From: Hemileia vastatrix
Taxonomy: Eukaryota > Basidiomycota > Pucciniomycetes > Pucciniales > Zaghouaniaceae
NCBI GenBank assembly: GCA_030280995.1
Contig: JASXTE010000001.1
Span: 1,401,501-1,465,500, forward strand
DNA length: 64,000 nucleotides
Direction: 5' to 3'
Both the position numbers and the translations under genes were made by a program. The notes under the pieces were generated by a model. It was not told where the DNA came from and ran no database searches. It was given only the letters and a program-made list of their open reading frames with translations. The first letter of the stretch is position 1. Every line of letters starts with the position of its first letter. Shown piece by piece: positions 21,270 to 33,939 of the stretch.

Positions 21270-22324
21270 TGTGGTCTTCCAATATTGGCACAGGCCTTGG
21301 TGGTCTTTTTGGCGCTGTTTGTGTATGTCTTAATTGACATTGGTCGCATAATTACATGTTATTTTGGTTTTATTCAGTGAATTTTTGGACTATGGGTATG
21401 TGGGTACTACCATTGGATAGCCCCAAGTTTCTCTATATTTGATGTCTTGATGATATTTTTTGTATTCCAAGTTTTAAGGGGTCATTTCCTCATTTTTCAT
21501 ATCTAAACAATGGCTGTTTAATTTTGTTTTTTGCTTTTTATGGGATAACCTTAAGTCTTAGGGTTAAGTGCTTATTACCATTAAGTAGAGCTAATTTGGC
21601 TCTATATTTTTTGTCGCAATGTTGTCATAGCTTAATTTTGTGTTTTAAGGGTTTTAGTTGTTGCTGTGGATTTTTCAAAGTATTTTGGGCTTTATTGGAG
21701 GTTTTTAGTGGTTTTCTGGCTTCAGGGAGGTCTGCTTGCCTTGTTTATAGAAGGCTGGGGAGTATTTCTAGAAGGTTTTTATTCAATTTGGCTGTCAAAA
21801 GTGCCAAATAAGTTGCTGTGCATGAATTTTTTAGGTGGTGGTCTGTGTGTACATATTCAATAAGATAGTTTGGGGAAACCTTAATTATAATACAGCCATT
21901 TGGTAATTATATCATTATTCTATCACTCAGTTTTCACTGTTTTTTGGCCACAATTGGCTGTGTTTGTTGCAAGGTTAGCTCTTCATTTAACTCAACTTTG
22001 GCAACTGGTTTCTCTGGTGTAGCTTTCCAACCTTCATCAAGTATTATTGCTGTTTTCTGTGCAACAAGTGCACAGTGTTTTGGTTTTCTTATGTGGATAT
22101 TTCTGCATTTCAGCTTCTCTTTGGTCTGTGGTCAATCTAGGCTACTTTCTTGACTTGTTAAGCAGTCAAGAAGTGTGTTGGAAGGGGTTTTTGTAACAGT
22201 CTCTAATTTTCTGTAGCAAATAAATCTCACCTGGTATTTCTCAAAGGGAAAGGGGTTTCTCTCTCCAGTTTTACTCCAAATCCCTTGGTCAAGGCCTATA
22301 GCTAGTACTATAGGATTGTCTACA
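21270..22324 (+). repeat. 5' LTR of element C
   Basis: Begins TGTGGTCTTCCAATATTGGC and ends GGATTGTCTACA (1055 bp), matching the LTRs of B in reverse and the split 3' LTR of C. The GC cluster of the B LTR is present only as a C-to-T decayed trace near 21730 (GGTCTGCTTGCC). Plus-strand reading frames inside it are fortuitous. Confidence 0.85.
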
Positions 22325-22328
22325 TTTC

Positions 22329-22346
22329 TGGCACCCATCATTTGGT
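22329..22346 (+). other. Primer-binding site of C
   Basis: TGGCACCCATCATTTGGT, four bases after the LTR; the B site is TGGCACCCAATGTGGGG at the same spacing. Confidence 0.65.
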
Positions 22347-23766
22347 GAGGATTTGTTAGCTTTTTGGAATTTCTGTTGCTTTTGAACTCTCTTCTTTGGT
22401 TGGAGATTGGTTTTCTGGAAACTATTGGACCTTGGCTTCTGGACCCTCTTTCTCTAGTGGTGGTAGTGACACTGTTGGTGCTGCTGAGGATGGTAATCCT
22501 CCTGTTTCTGTTAGGCCTTCTGTCAGGATCAAGTCCTGGAAGGGGCCTATGTTTATGGGGGAGGATGTGAATTTGTTTCTGGAGCTGTTTGAGGCTTCTG
22601 GGAATGTGGATGGTGCTTCTCAATTGGAAATGGTGAAGCAAGTCATCTTCTACATTGGTGAAAAGGCTCTAGAGAAGGAAATGGCTGCTATGAAGGGCTA
22701 TATGAGAAAGGATTTGAAAAATTTGTGTCTGCATATGACAGACAGGTGGGGATCCAAATATTCAATGGTGGATCTCAATATTATTGCAAGTGAATGGCAA
22801 TTTTATGGAGGTGTGGACAACTTCCATACTTATAGGAAGTTCCTGGATCAGTTGGAGCCAGTGGTGGATTATTTGATGGATATGCAGGAGTTGGAGAGTA
22901 CTGACTCTGAAATGGATATTTTCTGGTCTGCTCTGGCCAGTAATGTTAGAATTGATGTGATGAAGGAGTTGGCAAGGAAGGACAAGATGAAAATTCTTCC
23001 TGATGGGAATTAGAAATTGCCCGCTCTTTTTGTGGTGAAGGAGTTTGTGGAGGGTCATATGAAACTGTTTGCAGTTGATTCTTTCCAAGAAGCTAGCACC
23101 AAGTATGTTAGCAAAGTCAGTGAATCTTTTGCTTAAGATGTGAAGGAATCTAGGAAGAAGGAAAGTGTGAACATGGGAAAGGCTCCTGATAAGCCTAAAG
23201 AGGTTGATCAAGTAGTGGAGCAGTTGGCTGATCTGACAAAACAGCTACATATTTTTGCTCAAGAGGCACAATAGTTCAATAAAGCTCCTTCTCAACCTAG
23301 ATTTTTTGAAAGGAGGGCTGATAGGAGTAATCCTTGGGTCAGCTCTTATTGCAGCAGGAAGGGCCACAAGTCCAATGATTGTTGGGCACTGAATAGGGAT
23401 GTGTCTGAAGGGAAGGTGGAATTTGATGGGAAAGTGTTCAAGTTCCCAGATGGCTCTTTTTTGAAGCCTAATGACGGTAAGGCTCCGGTGGACTTGGTGA
23501 GGAGGAGACATAATGTCAATTAAAGGAGGCCAAATCATGAAGAATTACCTAATGAGGCTTCTTCTTCTGGAAAGGGTGGAGATGATGGCAAGGTAAAGGG
23601 AAAGGAGGCTAATAGAGTCTCATTTACATCTTCCTTTGGTGGTTTGGAGCTGTAGTCTTGTGGTGGAAAGTCAAGTCGGAAATGCTTGGCTGGTGTTTTT
23701 GATGTGGAAGCAAGAAAGGTATGAAGGCCTAAGAGCAGTTCTCAGGCCCAACCAAAGCCTGAGGCT
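22347..23766 (+). pseudogene. Element C gag
   Basis: The core domain reads from about 22500 (VRIKSWKGPMFMGED, FYIGEKALEKEMAAM, HMTDRWGSKYSMVDLN, EWQFYGGVDNFHTYRKF) to LPDGN at 23013, where a TAG interrupts. After further stops comes a degenerate zinc knuckle, SSYCSRKGHKSNDC, in which the first cysteine is now Ser; the B copy keeps C-x2-C-x4-H-x4-C. The following stretch (VSEGKVEFDGKVFKFPDGSF) is also shared with B. No authentic ATG could be fixed. Gag would coat the genomic RNA in virus-like particles; this copy cannot make it. Confidence 0.82.
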
Positions 23767-26700
23767 TTAAAGGTGGATCCTAAGCTGAGTGCAGCTAGGA
23801 AGAATTACAGCAAAGAGGAGCTGTATAAAATTCAGAAGGGTATGATAGATTTGGACCCCCCTAGTTTTGGAGCATTGGACATGAATGGTGAGCCAATGCC
23901 TATGGATGTTATTTTTGACTCTGAGGAGGATGTACCTTTGGCATCTTTTCCAAAGCCTGCTGGAGTTAGAGGCTCTGCTTAATGATCTGGTTTGATTCCT
24001 GTTGATGGTAAATCTGTTGGTGGTTCTGGTCCTCAAGAATCTTCTAGGACCAAGGTAGTGAAGCAAAAACCTCACTTTGAGAGGCCAGTGGTTTCTGGCC
24101 AAGTTAATGTTATGGACTCTGTCTTGGAAAGGATGAATCAGGGTCAGGTTTCCCTTACTTATGGGGAGTTGTATGCTATCAGTCCTAGGTTTTCTAGTAG
24201 GCAGAAAAAGTTGTTGACCAGGAAAAGGGTTTCTTCTGGGGAGGTAGAATACATTTGTGATTCTGCTAAAAAAATTGGTGAGGTATTGAAAACTCGTTTC
24301 TCTGCACCTCTGGGTTATGTCAATGTTACTCTGAATGGCAGGGAGGCTGGGGCATTGGTGGATTCAGGTTCTCAGATTAACCAGATTTCTTTCTTTTAGG
24401 CTACTCATCTGGGCCTCCCCATCAAAACAGGTATTGGTGGTAATATGAGAGGGATTGGTGGCCATGTCACTGAATTTTTCAGAACATCTGAGTTTGTGAA
24501 GTTAGATGATGGTGGAGCCTCAGGGAAGGTTCATTTTTGTATTGCAAAAGGAACAGTAAAAGCTGTTTTGGGTGGGCCATTCTTGATATATTTTCAAGAA
24601 AGAATCGGCTATCAAGTTGATTAGGGAATCAGTTTGAAGTTGACTGGTGAAGATGAAAGGAGACTTCATATGAGGTTATCATCTCCGGGAGAGGATGGTT
24701 GGGATACCAGGCCTTATTTTTCTTCAATATGCCAGTGCATGGATTGTTGTAGGATAAGAAGGCTCTAGTGAGAGTCTGTCTTTTTTATAGTGATGAGAGC
24801 TGATCACCCAAGTGCGTCAGCTTCCCCCAAGATAAGGAAATACCAGGTTGTAGTAGGTCAGCTCCCTTGGAGATATACCAAGTGGATTTTCAACTTTCTC
24901 TTTTCAATGTTTCTCTTCTCTGAAAGTATTCTTCAAGTTTTTTATCAAGTATCTGTTCTCTCTCAAGACTCTCAATTATTTTTAATTCAAGTTCAAAAAA
25001 GAAGATTGGTTATATATCTTTATTGAAAGATATGCGGAAAATCTGTGGAGTGGTGAGATTGGGGTCTAAAAGTAAGTCCTACCAATTGTGCACCACTAGG
25101 GTTTCTTCTACACCTTTCAAAAACATTAACTAAGCCAAATCTGTGAGCATTGGGGAAACCCCTGGTTATATTGTAGGATAGAATAAAACTCAAGAAAAGA
25201 AAAGAAAAATTTTAAGATAACTGAAGAAAATCAAGAAAAAAATCTGAAGATAATCAAGAAAGAAGAAAAGGATTATTTTTGTGAATATCACCAAGATCGA
25301 ATTTTGGGCCTCCAGCATGAGGTTAAAATGCACAAATTTTTAAAGAAAGAAGATCATCAAGATCAATTTTTGGGCCTTCAGAATGAGGATAAACTGGAAA
25401 ATTTTAGAAGATGTGATTCAGAAGATGAATCAAGATATGAAGATTTAGAAGATAGAAGTGAGGATGAAGATGTGAAATTATGGAAAAGTTTTGGAGTGGT
25501 GAGATTGGGGAATAAAAGGAATTCCTCCCAATTGTGAACCACTACGGTTTCTTCTACACCTTTCAAAAACATTACCTTGGCCACACATGTGAGCAATGGG
25601 GAAATCCTTGGTTTTTGTTCCAGGTCTGGTGGTGAAGACCTCCTGAAGATCCCTCAAGTTGAAGGCGAAGCTGCAAAGTATAAGAAGATAGTGCAGAAAA
25701 TTAGGCCTGTCAATGAGCCTATTCCTGTAAGTTTGAATCCTCCTTTGAAGAGACCTCCTTTTTCAAGAGATCTTTACTGTACTCCTCTGTTGAAGAATCC
25801 TCCTGATTTTGTGGAAACTTCTAGGGTGACTGTGGAAAGGTTGAAAGTTGTTACTTTTGGTCCTGATGGGTGGTTGCCTGATGAGGAAAAGAAGTTGTTA
25901 TTGCATGTTATTGTGCTGAGGGAGAAATCAGTGGCATTTGTTGAGGAGGAAAGGGGTGTGTTGAAACACTCTTATGGGGAATCTCATTTGATTCCTGAGG
26001 TTTGTCATGAACCTTGGCAAATTAAACCTATTCCAATTCAAGCTGATATTTAGGGATGATTTTTTAGAGATTGTTAGGGAAAGAGTCAGGACCGGTTTAT
26101 ACAAAAAATCAACATCTAGTTAATAAAGTCCTATTCTCTGCGTAAAGAACCAGAATGGGAAGCTGAGGGTGGTGCATGATCTTAGAGACTTGAATAGAGT
26201 CACTATCAAAGATGCTGGTATGCCGCCAAGTGCAGAGGACTTTGTGGAAGCTTTTGCTTGAAGGTTGTGTTATGGTTTGGGTGATATTATGGGTGGTTAT
26301 GATGAAAGGGAACTTCACAAGGATTCTTGGCCACTTAAAACTTTTTAGACTCTTTTGAGAAGGTTTAAGCTCATTATGTTGCCTCAAGGAGAAACTGATT
26401 CAGTAGCAGTATATCAAGCAGAAATGGCTTGGATTTTGCAGGATGAGGTTCCTACTCATGCTGGTATTTTTATTGATGATGATGGAATCAAAGGACCATC
26501 CATTTATTATGGGAATGAGGTGCTGAAGGAGAAACCAGGTATAAGGAGGTTTTTTTGGGAATATGCAATTACTCTAGAGAGAGTATTGTTTAGGATTGAT
26601 GGAGCTGGGTTGAAGTTTTGTTCTTGTCTTCCTGCTCTGGAAATTTTGGGTCATTTGGTATATAAAGAGGGAAGGATTATAGCAAAGAAAAAAGTTAATA

Positions 26701-29043
26701 TAATTCAGTCAAGGCCAAGGCACAAAAATACTACTGAAGTCAAGCAATTTTTGGGGGTTTGTGTGTATCTCAAAATTTTTATTATAGATTTTTCTTTGTT
26801 GGATTCACCTTTAAGGAGGTTGACCAGGAAAGATTAAGAGTGTTTATGGAGTGAAGAGTGTAAAGAGGCTTTTCAGAAGTTGAAAAAGTTGGTAGAAGAA
26901 GATATTATTCTTCACAAGTTGCATTATGGTGAGGGAGCTAGAAAAATTTATTTGTTAGTGGACTCAAGTTACATTGCTGCTGGTTCTGTTTTGTCTCAGT
27001 ATGATAAAACTGAGAGGTTAAGCCCAGTAAGGTATGATCCTGTGGTATTTAATGAGGTTTAATCTAGATATTCTCAACCAAAGTTGAAATTGTGTGGTGT
27101 AGCAAAAATTTTAAAGAAGCTGTTAACTGTTTTGTGGAGGCAGAATTTTGAGCTGCAGGTGGATGCAAAATCTCTGGTGCAAATCATCAATACACATAGT
27201 ATTCCAAATGCTCCAATGACTAGGTGGGTGGAATTTTTTCAGCATTTTTCATTTAACCTGGTACAAATTTTTTCAGCATTTTTCATTTAACCTGGTACAC
27301 AAACCTGGAAAAAATTTTACAATGCCTGATGGATTCTCAAGGAGACCACCCACAGATTCTGATTCTGATTCTAAAGAATTTGATGAAGATGTCGCAGTGG
27401 TTAGGGCCAGGACAAAGTCTGCTGAAGATTTTTCTCTCCTTGCCGATGAGGCTAAACTGTAATATTGTTATCTCCTCCCCCAAGAGGTTAAACTGGCTGG
27501 TTTTGATCTTAATTCTGGTGATCAGGATGTCTTTGTTGATGAAGATGGGGCTGTTTTTTGGGATGGATCAAATTTAGAAAAAGGTGTTTTTTTAGTGAAC
27601 TGGATTCTCTTAAGATTCAGTGGAAGGAAAAGGATGTACCAAAGTTTAGGGACTTGTGTCCTGGTTGGGCTGGTCAAGTGGCTCATTTTCACACCAGAGA
27701 TTTTGATGAGAGGGTTGTACCCTTGGATGTTGTTTTGTTATATCTTGAAGATGAGACCTGGGGTCAGACTGGGTTTTGTTTTACTATGGTGTAGTATCTG
27801 TTAACTTTGGAGAGGCCAAATATTTGTGATGATGATACTTGGGTGGCAATCAAGAAGAAGAGTCCTGGATTCTATGTGTCAGGAAGAAGGTTCATGAGGA
27901 GGAGACGTCCAAATCTTCAAGTAGTGGTGACTCAGAAGAAGTATCATGAGTTGGTGTTGAAGTCTTTGCATGAAGACATTGGTCATAGAGGCTTTGGGGA
28001 GACTTATAGAAGAGTATCAGACAGATTATGGTGGCCAGGTATGAAGTTGCCTGTTCAGGGTTGGGTTCAATCCTGTGAAGAATAGCAAGAAAAGTCACTT
28101 GAAACCTAAAGCAGTTGGCCATGCTACTGGTGAATCAACTGTGTTTGGAAGAGTCAGTTTGGATGCTGTCCATATTAAAGAGGGAAGGTATAAATACTTG
28201 ATTGTTTCCAGGGATAATTTTACTAGTTGTATTGAGGCAGTGCCTCTGGTTAATTTGACTGCCAAAAATGTGGCAGATTTTTTGAAGAAGGAATAGGTTT
28301 TTATATATGGGTTGAAGAAGTTGGTGACTGTTGATGGTGGGCCAGAGTTTGGAGATGAATTAAAAGAAGCTATGTAAAGTATTGGTTCTAAAGTAAAAGT
28401 GGCTACACCTTATTATCATGAAGCTTAAGGCATGGTTGAAAGAGGCCATCAAGTTATCAAGAATGCTTTGGTGAAGATTTGTGGAGATAGTGCAGAAAAA
28501 TGAAGGCATTATTTACCTTTGGTGTTATTTGCTGATAGGGTCACTGTAAAAAGGACAACTTTCTATTTCCCTTATGAGTTAATGTTTGGTAAGAGAGTTG
28601 TTCTACCAGTGGATTTAGAAGCTGTCTCTTGTTGTAATTGATTTGGATGATGTGTGCTCAACAGAAGATTTTCTCTGTCCCACAATGCAACAGTTGGAAT
28701 GTAGAGGTAAATGTCAAGAGAAGACATACTCTAGAATGATGAAGATAAGAAATCAAACAGTCAGATACTGGGACAAGAATCCAGCTCATAGACTCAGGAA
28801 TCCCTTGTAATCTGGTTGTTTGGTTTTGGTGTATAATAGAAGTTTGGAGAGTCAGTGAGGAAAAATGTTTTCTGACAGATGGAATCAGCCTTACAGAGTC
28901 AGATCTAAGGTGTCTGGAGGTTCATATGTTTTGTAGGAGTTAGATGGTGCAGTCTTAAAGAAGAGAGTGGCTGCTGATCAGGTGAAGAGATTTTCCTTAA
29001 GAGGCACTAAAAGTGAAGAAGATTTACTCCGCAATGAGGATAA
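23767..29043 (+). pseudogene. Element C pol (protease, RT, RNase H, integrase)
   Basis: Protease: ALVDSGSQINQ near 24350. Reverse transcriptase: VHDLRDLNRVTIKD, MGGYDERELH, LPQGETDSVAVYQAEMAWIL, GIFIDDDGIKGP. RNase H: KIYLLVDSSYIAAGSVLSQY. Integrase: HEDIGHRGFGETYRR, VSLDAVHIKEG, VTVDGGPEF, GMVERGHQ. Many in-frame stops occur (for example 23983, 24399, 26053, 26835, 27062, 28084, 28296, 28374). A 33-34-bp tandem duplication lies at 27232-27300 in the RNase H region. All domains keep the order seen in B. It ends with the conserved CTCCGCAATGAGGATAAACT element near 29048. Confidence 0.85.
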
Positions 29044-29048
29044 ACTAC

Positions 29049-30287
29049 GGACCATATTTATATTTTGTATTTTGGTGATGCTTTGCATCTGTTTTGTTGG
29101 AAAATTATTTGTTAAAAGGTACCCATGGGTGGGGATTCTAGACTTGATCTTGGAAATTGTAGGTTTAACTAATGGGCTGGCTGCTGTGTAGAATAGTCAC
29201 CCCTGATTCTCTTTTTCCAACCCCTTCTCTTATTTTGGTTGAACCCTAGTATTGGTTTCTATTCACATGCTCTAGTCCTCTATGACTTTAAACTGGAAAT
29301 TCTTTTGGTCTTCAAGCTCTGGAATCTTCACACTTTTTTGTTTTGGTTTATTGTGCTGGATGTTGTGTTTTTTGTTAGAAGGTACCCAGGGGGGCTTCTA
29401 GATTTTTTTTTGGCAAGTGTGGGGGTAGCTGATGAGCTGGCTGCTCTGTTGAAAAGCTACCCCATAATATCTGTTTCAAGTATTTTGTTAGTCCCAGTTA
29501 AATCCTAGTTCTGGTTTTTGTTATTCAGGTTTCAAGTCCACTATGAATTTAAACTGGCTTCGAACTGGCTTCTTTATCTTTGGTCTAGTTGGATTGGTAT
29601 TGGATCACTGGTGGTCTCCCATCATTTTTACTTTTTGGAGGGAGCCCACCCAGTGATAATTTCCTTGGACTGGACTTTCTATGGAGCTGGTCTTTTTCTT
29701 ATTCTTTCTTTGATTTTTGAGTTTATGGTTGTGTTAGATAGTAGTTTTAGATTATTTTCTTATTTCTCTTTTTTTCTTTTAATTTTTAATGGGGGTTATT
29801 AGGATGTAAAGAGAGGAAAAATCACAAAACAAAATTATATGGTGTCACCACATCAGGGCCACCTGGATGTGGGCAAGCATTGGTGGGGAAACTCTAATCA
29901 ATTAACTGGGCAATGCTGTTTTCTTTCTTATCTTTATTTTATTTTTATTATTTACTTTAATTTCTATTCATTTCACTTTAGCTTTATATTATTATTCTTA
30001 ATTTATTTCTATCTCAAATCATTAAAAATTATTTAAAGGTGTATCCACATCAAGGTGCACTTGGATGTGAGTAAGGTATCAAGGGATCAGTTTATCAATT
30101 GGCTGGGGGATACCATTTGTAATTATTATTTATTTCATCTTATTATTATTCATTTCATTTAAATTTCTCAGATATTATATTTTTTGAGCAATTTTGTTTA
30201 ATTCTTTTTGAGTCTTTCTAGTATGTTGGTAGTTTTAGGTAGCAATATTTAAAAAAAGAAATAATAATAATTTATAATAAAAAGGAA
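29049..30287 (+). other. Structured 3' noncoding zone of element C
   Basis: Two modules each contain a GGTACCC leader, stem-loop 1 and one AGTCC...TAAACTGG motif (about 29100-29296 and 29370-29557). In the second, GGGGTAGCT (29422-29430) pairs with AGCTACCCC (29455-29463). Stem-loop 2 follows at about 29606-29662. The double stem-loops 3/4 come at 29848-29916 (CCACATC/GATGTGG, GCATTG/CAATGC) and 30045-30114 (CCACATC/GGATGTG, GGTATC/GATACC). No protein is supported. Confidence 0.75.
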
Positions 30288-30966
30288 AAAATAAAAATAA
30301 AAAATAAAAATAAAAATAAAAATAAAAATAAAAATAAAAATAAAAATAAAAATAAAAATAAAAATAAAAATAAAAATAAAAATAAAAATAAAAATAAAAA
30401 TAAAAATAAAAATAAAAATAAAAATAAAAATAAAAATAAAAATAAAAATAAAAATAAAAATAAAAATAAAAATAAAAATAAAAATAAAAATAAAAATAAA
30501 AATAAAAATAAAAATAAAAATAAAAATAAAAATAAAAATAAAAATAAAAATAAAAATAAAAATAAAAATAAAAATAAAAATAAAAATAAAAATAAAAATA
30601 AAAATAAAAATAAAAATAAAAATAAAAATAAAAATAAAAATAAAAATAAAAATAAAAATAAAAATAAAAATAAAAATAAAAATAAAAATAAAAATAAAAA
30701 TAAAAATAAAAATAAAAATAAAAATAAAAATAAAAATAAAAATAAAAATAAAAATAAAAATAAAAATAAAAATAAAAATAAAAATAAAAATAAAAATAAA
30801 AATAAAAATAAAAATAAAAATAAAAATAAAAATAAAAATAAAAATAAAAATAAAAATAAAAATAAAAATAAAAATAAAAATAAAAATAAAAATAAAAATA
30901 AAAATAAAAATAAAAATAAAAATAAAAATAAAAATAAAAATAAAAATAAAAATAAAAATAAAAATA
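30288..30966. repeat. (TAAAAA)n hexanucleotide array, about 113 copies
   Basis: Nearly 680 bp of perfect 6-bp units, decaying to TAAAAT variants after 30966. It sits in the AT-rich spacer of element C that is short in A and B. Confidence 0.95.
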
Positions 30967-31233
30967 AAATTAAAATTAAAATTAAAAATAAAATTAAAAT
31001 TAAAATAAAATTAGTTTTTAATTTATCTGCTAATTATTATTTTTTTCTCTATTTATTGAATTGTTAATTTTTTATTATTATTAATGCCTGGAAGAAGCCT
31101 CTGACAGTTGGTCCAGATTATGTTGGTGTTTTTTCTTGTTTGTATTGGAGGAAGAGCTGTGTTCCTTGTGGTGTAGTTGGCTTGAGAGATTGTAGGGATT
31201 GTAATGGTCAGGAACTGGAGTTGAAGTTAATTT
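30967..31233. other. Spacer between the hexanucleotide array and antisense gene 2
   Basis: AT-rich, then G/T-rich DNA downstream of the gene 2 stop. It may be the 3' flank of the antisense transcript; I found no defined terminator. Confidence 0.5.
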
Positions 31234-32619
31234 TTAGGTAGAAGTAGAATAGGCTGCAATGAAGTATTGAAAGATGTGCTTAATTATTCTATAAATCTTC
31301 CAGTGGTCATCAAGAATTTGTTTCCTCAGGTTCTTAAAGTAATTCAAGTTCCAATGAAGAGCAAAGGCTTCAAGCATGTCTGAAAACATCATACTTAGAT
31401 GTTGCTTCATATTGGCATAATATGGAGTTAATGTGGTTTCCAGAGGTTGGCCAATCCCAATAGTAGCTTCAGGAGGTGGGGTTCCAACTAAACAAAATAA
31501 TTGGATCAGTAATTTTTCTCTGTTGAAGAAATTGGTTTAATTAATTTGGTACTTACAGATTGGAAGCTCATCAAATTTGTAAGCAGCTGGAATTCAGATT
31601 GTTGAAGGGTTTTGAATTGAGGTAGTAGGAGGATCAACAAGATGGAGGTATGGATTTTCTTGGTCATCCTCTAAATGGTGTTGAGAATATGAACTAGGAT
31701 GAGAACATTCATGTTGCCTAGTTGGATCAGCAGAGCTGTTGTTGTTGTTGTTAATATTTTTTCTGGGTTCAGTTTGGTTGGGTACTGGTAGTGGAGTACC
31801 AGGGTTGTTGTTGGATGGAGCAGGAGAAGGTGCCCTAGAAGCTGATTTGGATCTTCTGGATGAAGTTCTGGAAAAAATTGAGACTGTCAGATGAATCATT
31901 GGCTGGCAAAGGAGAGGTGTAGTTGCTTCTTCTTGGTTGAGAAGGAGAATTTTTTCTGGAAGAAAGGTTTGGTGCTCTGGTGACTTCTTGGGGTCCTCTG
32001 GCAGGTCTTCTAGAAGTTTTGGAATTTTTGGCAATTTTGAACAAATGATATTTTTAGAGCATTGCTCTGGGAGCACTAGGAGTTTTTTGTATGGTTTTTT
32101 TGGTGTTTTCTGGCTGAATTTGGCTTTTTTACCGCTGAATTTGAAGGTTTTGGGCCTGATTTTTGCTTCCTAGCAAGGCGGGCGGTCTTCCTGGGCGCAG
32201 TCTATCAGCCTGGGAGCTGATTTCGAAGCTGTCTGAGCAGAATTCACTGAGATAAAGACTGTTTCTTGAGATGATAAAGCAGGTCTTTTGGAGAGTGTTC
32301 AGGGGACTGAGTGGAAAGATCTTCTGGATGGAGCTGAAGATAAAGAAGAAGAAGCAGGACAAAGTTCTGGGGATCTAGTCGGGGATCTGGAGATATATTT
32401 ATGGGAAGGTGAGGGTGGTGGTAAAGGATAATTGGAGTCTCTGTCACATTTTTTCTTTTTTGAGTTGCAAGAATCATAGGCTCTGTTGTAGAGTTTGGCC
32501 TCAGGAGTTGGAAGAGTGAAAATGCAAGGTCTGCACATGTGGATACACTGCTTGCAAGGATATTCTTTTGGAGCAGTGAGGCAAGGAAGATCTGAGTCAA
32601 AATCAGGAGATCCAGCCAT
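31234..32619 (-). pseudogene. Antisense gene 2 of element C, broken: Zn2Cys6-like protein
   Basis: On the minus strand from ATG at 32619 (MAGSPDFDSDLPC), join(31234..31487, 31557..32619). The 69-nt intron has donor GTAAGT and acceptor TTTAG, phase 1, as in A and B. The N-terminal cluster is C-x2-C-x6-C-x14-Y-x2-C-x6-C: the fourth cysteine is Tyr (RAYDSCNSKKKKC), probably TGT to TAT. A Ser/Pro-rich middle follows, with a TGA near 32300 and frame changes, then a conserved acidic stretch (DDQENPYLHLVDPP), PAAYKFDELPI at the exon border, and exon 2 (GTPPPEATIGIGQPLETT; LRKQILDDHWKIYRIIKH). The ends and intron are well kept despite the damage. Confidence 0.72.
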
Positions 32620-32805
32620 GATCTGTGATGAGACAAAAATGGAGAAGAAAGAGATAAGAAGAAAATTTTTTATCAATGATGGGTAGATGATGAAGAGAAA
32701 GTGGAAGTTCAGTAGGTTGCTTGCGGAGTATTGTGCATGGAATTGGCTGTGTCTTTTTATGCAAAGTGTGGAAAGTACGTCAAGACTTTTTACTTAAAAA
32801 TGACA

Positions 32806-33137
32806 TAGTCCCCCAAGACTATAAACTGAGTATGGTTTGATTTTTGAGTCCTTCAGGAGTATAAAATGATAATGTGATGTTGGTGCAATTCTGTCAGAGG
32901 GTATCCAAAGGGGGATTCACTGAATTTAGTTAAGGCAAGTGTGGGGGTAACTGGTGAGCTGGCTGCTCTTCAGAACAGTTACCCCAGTATGTTAGCTTAT
33001 TTCTTTGGTCTTTAATGGTTTGATCTCTGGTTCTGTCTTTATGATTTAGGTTTTGAGTCCCCCAAGACTATAAATTGAGGGATGTTAGTCCCCCAAGACT
33101 TAAAACTGAGGATGAGTCCCCCAAGACTGTAAACTGT
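32806..33137 (-). promoter_or_regulatory. Motif array and stem-loop upstream of antisense gene 2 in C
   Basis: Copies of AGTCCCCCAAGACT followed by TAAACTGA-type sequence start near 32806, 32847 (weak), 33055, 33085 and 33113. Between them, stem-loop 1 recurs with perfect arms GGGGTAACTG (32944-32953) and CAGTTACCCC (32976-32985). The array begins about 190 bp upstream of the gene 2 ATG. Confidence 0.75.
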
Positions 33138-33215
33138 GGAATTTCTTATGATTGGCTACATTCAGGAAGTCTGGAGAGTGGTCAAGAATTTTCATTTATA
33201 AGTCAAAAAGTTCAA

Positions 33216-33568
33216 TCAAGAGTCAAGTGGCAGAAGAGAATCATGAGATGAAACAAATTTTTCAGCATTAGCTTTGAACTGGTGGATGAGATGTTTCCTT
33301 TTCTTAGGGTCCTGTGGATTTCTAGCAGGAGTGGATTGGAAGTAGTTTAGTAGGAGGTGTTTTTGTTCAGAGGAGTGTTGTTGGAACTTGGCCTTAATGG
33401 CAGGCAAGTGGTTAGGAGTTGGTGTTTCAATGGATCCTACATTGTTATCATCACTGTCAGAAGATGAAGAAACTGAGAAGTCATCAGTTTTGAAATTATA
33501 AGGAAGGAATAAAGGTTTTTGCCATCAGATAGACCAAGAATGGTGGTATTAATTTTTGTAATAGTATT
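33216..33568 (-). pseudogene. Antisense gene 1 of element C, 3' part
   Basis: Minus-strand continuation of the gene that begins at 44518, separated from it by element E. It contains an acidic Ser/Asp run (SVSSSSDSDDNNVGS) and a basic C-terminus (PAIKAKFQQHSSEQKHLLLN; KKRKHLIHQFKANAEKF) ending at 33216. An intron in B (46487-46535) has a counterpart here with a GC instead of GT donor at GGCAAAAACC. Removing E with one copy of its 3-bp duplication joins the two parts in frame. Confidence 0.68.
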
Positions 33569-33939
33569 CACCACGGGAAATCTGGGGGTGAACTTCTAGC
33601 AGTTCCCTCTATTTGAAACTATCAGGAATTTGTCAGGAAACTGTTGGGAAACCATTCTGAAACTTTCAGAAAGATGTTTTTAAATCTGATGAAAAAACAT
33701 TGAAAAAATAAACTGTCACAGATTGAATCCAGAACAATCCCTCCTTGAGCAGAGCTTAAGAACCACATTGAACATCAGTTAATATCAGGTTTGGAAAAAG
33801 GTTGAACAACATCACTTAGCATACCTTAATATTCAAATATTAAATATGAATATATGTTGCGTGTATGATATAGATGCATATGCATTTGAATTTGCATGGT
33901 GGATACTTATTGCATGCTAAAAATTGATGTGAAATGCCT

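Noticed and set aside
30288..30966. Assembly artefact instead of a real hexanucleotide array
   Set aside because: Cannot be excluded from sequence alone. Kept as a feature because the edges decay gradually into related units.
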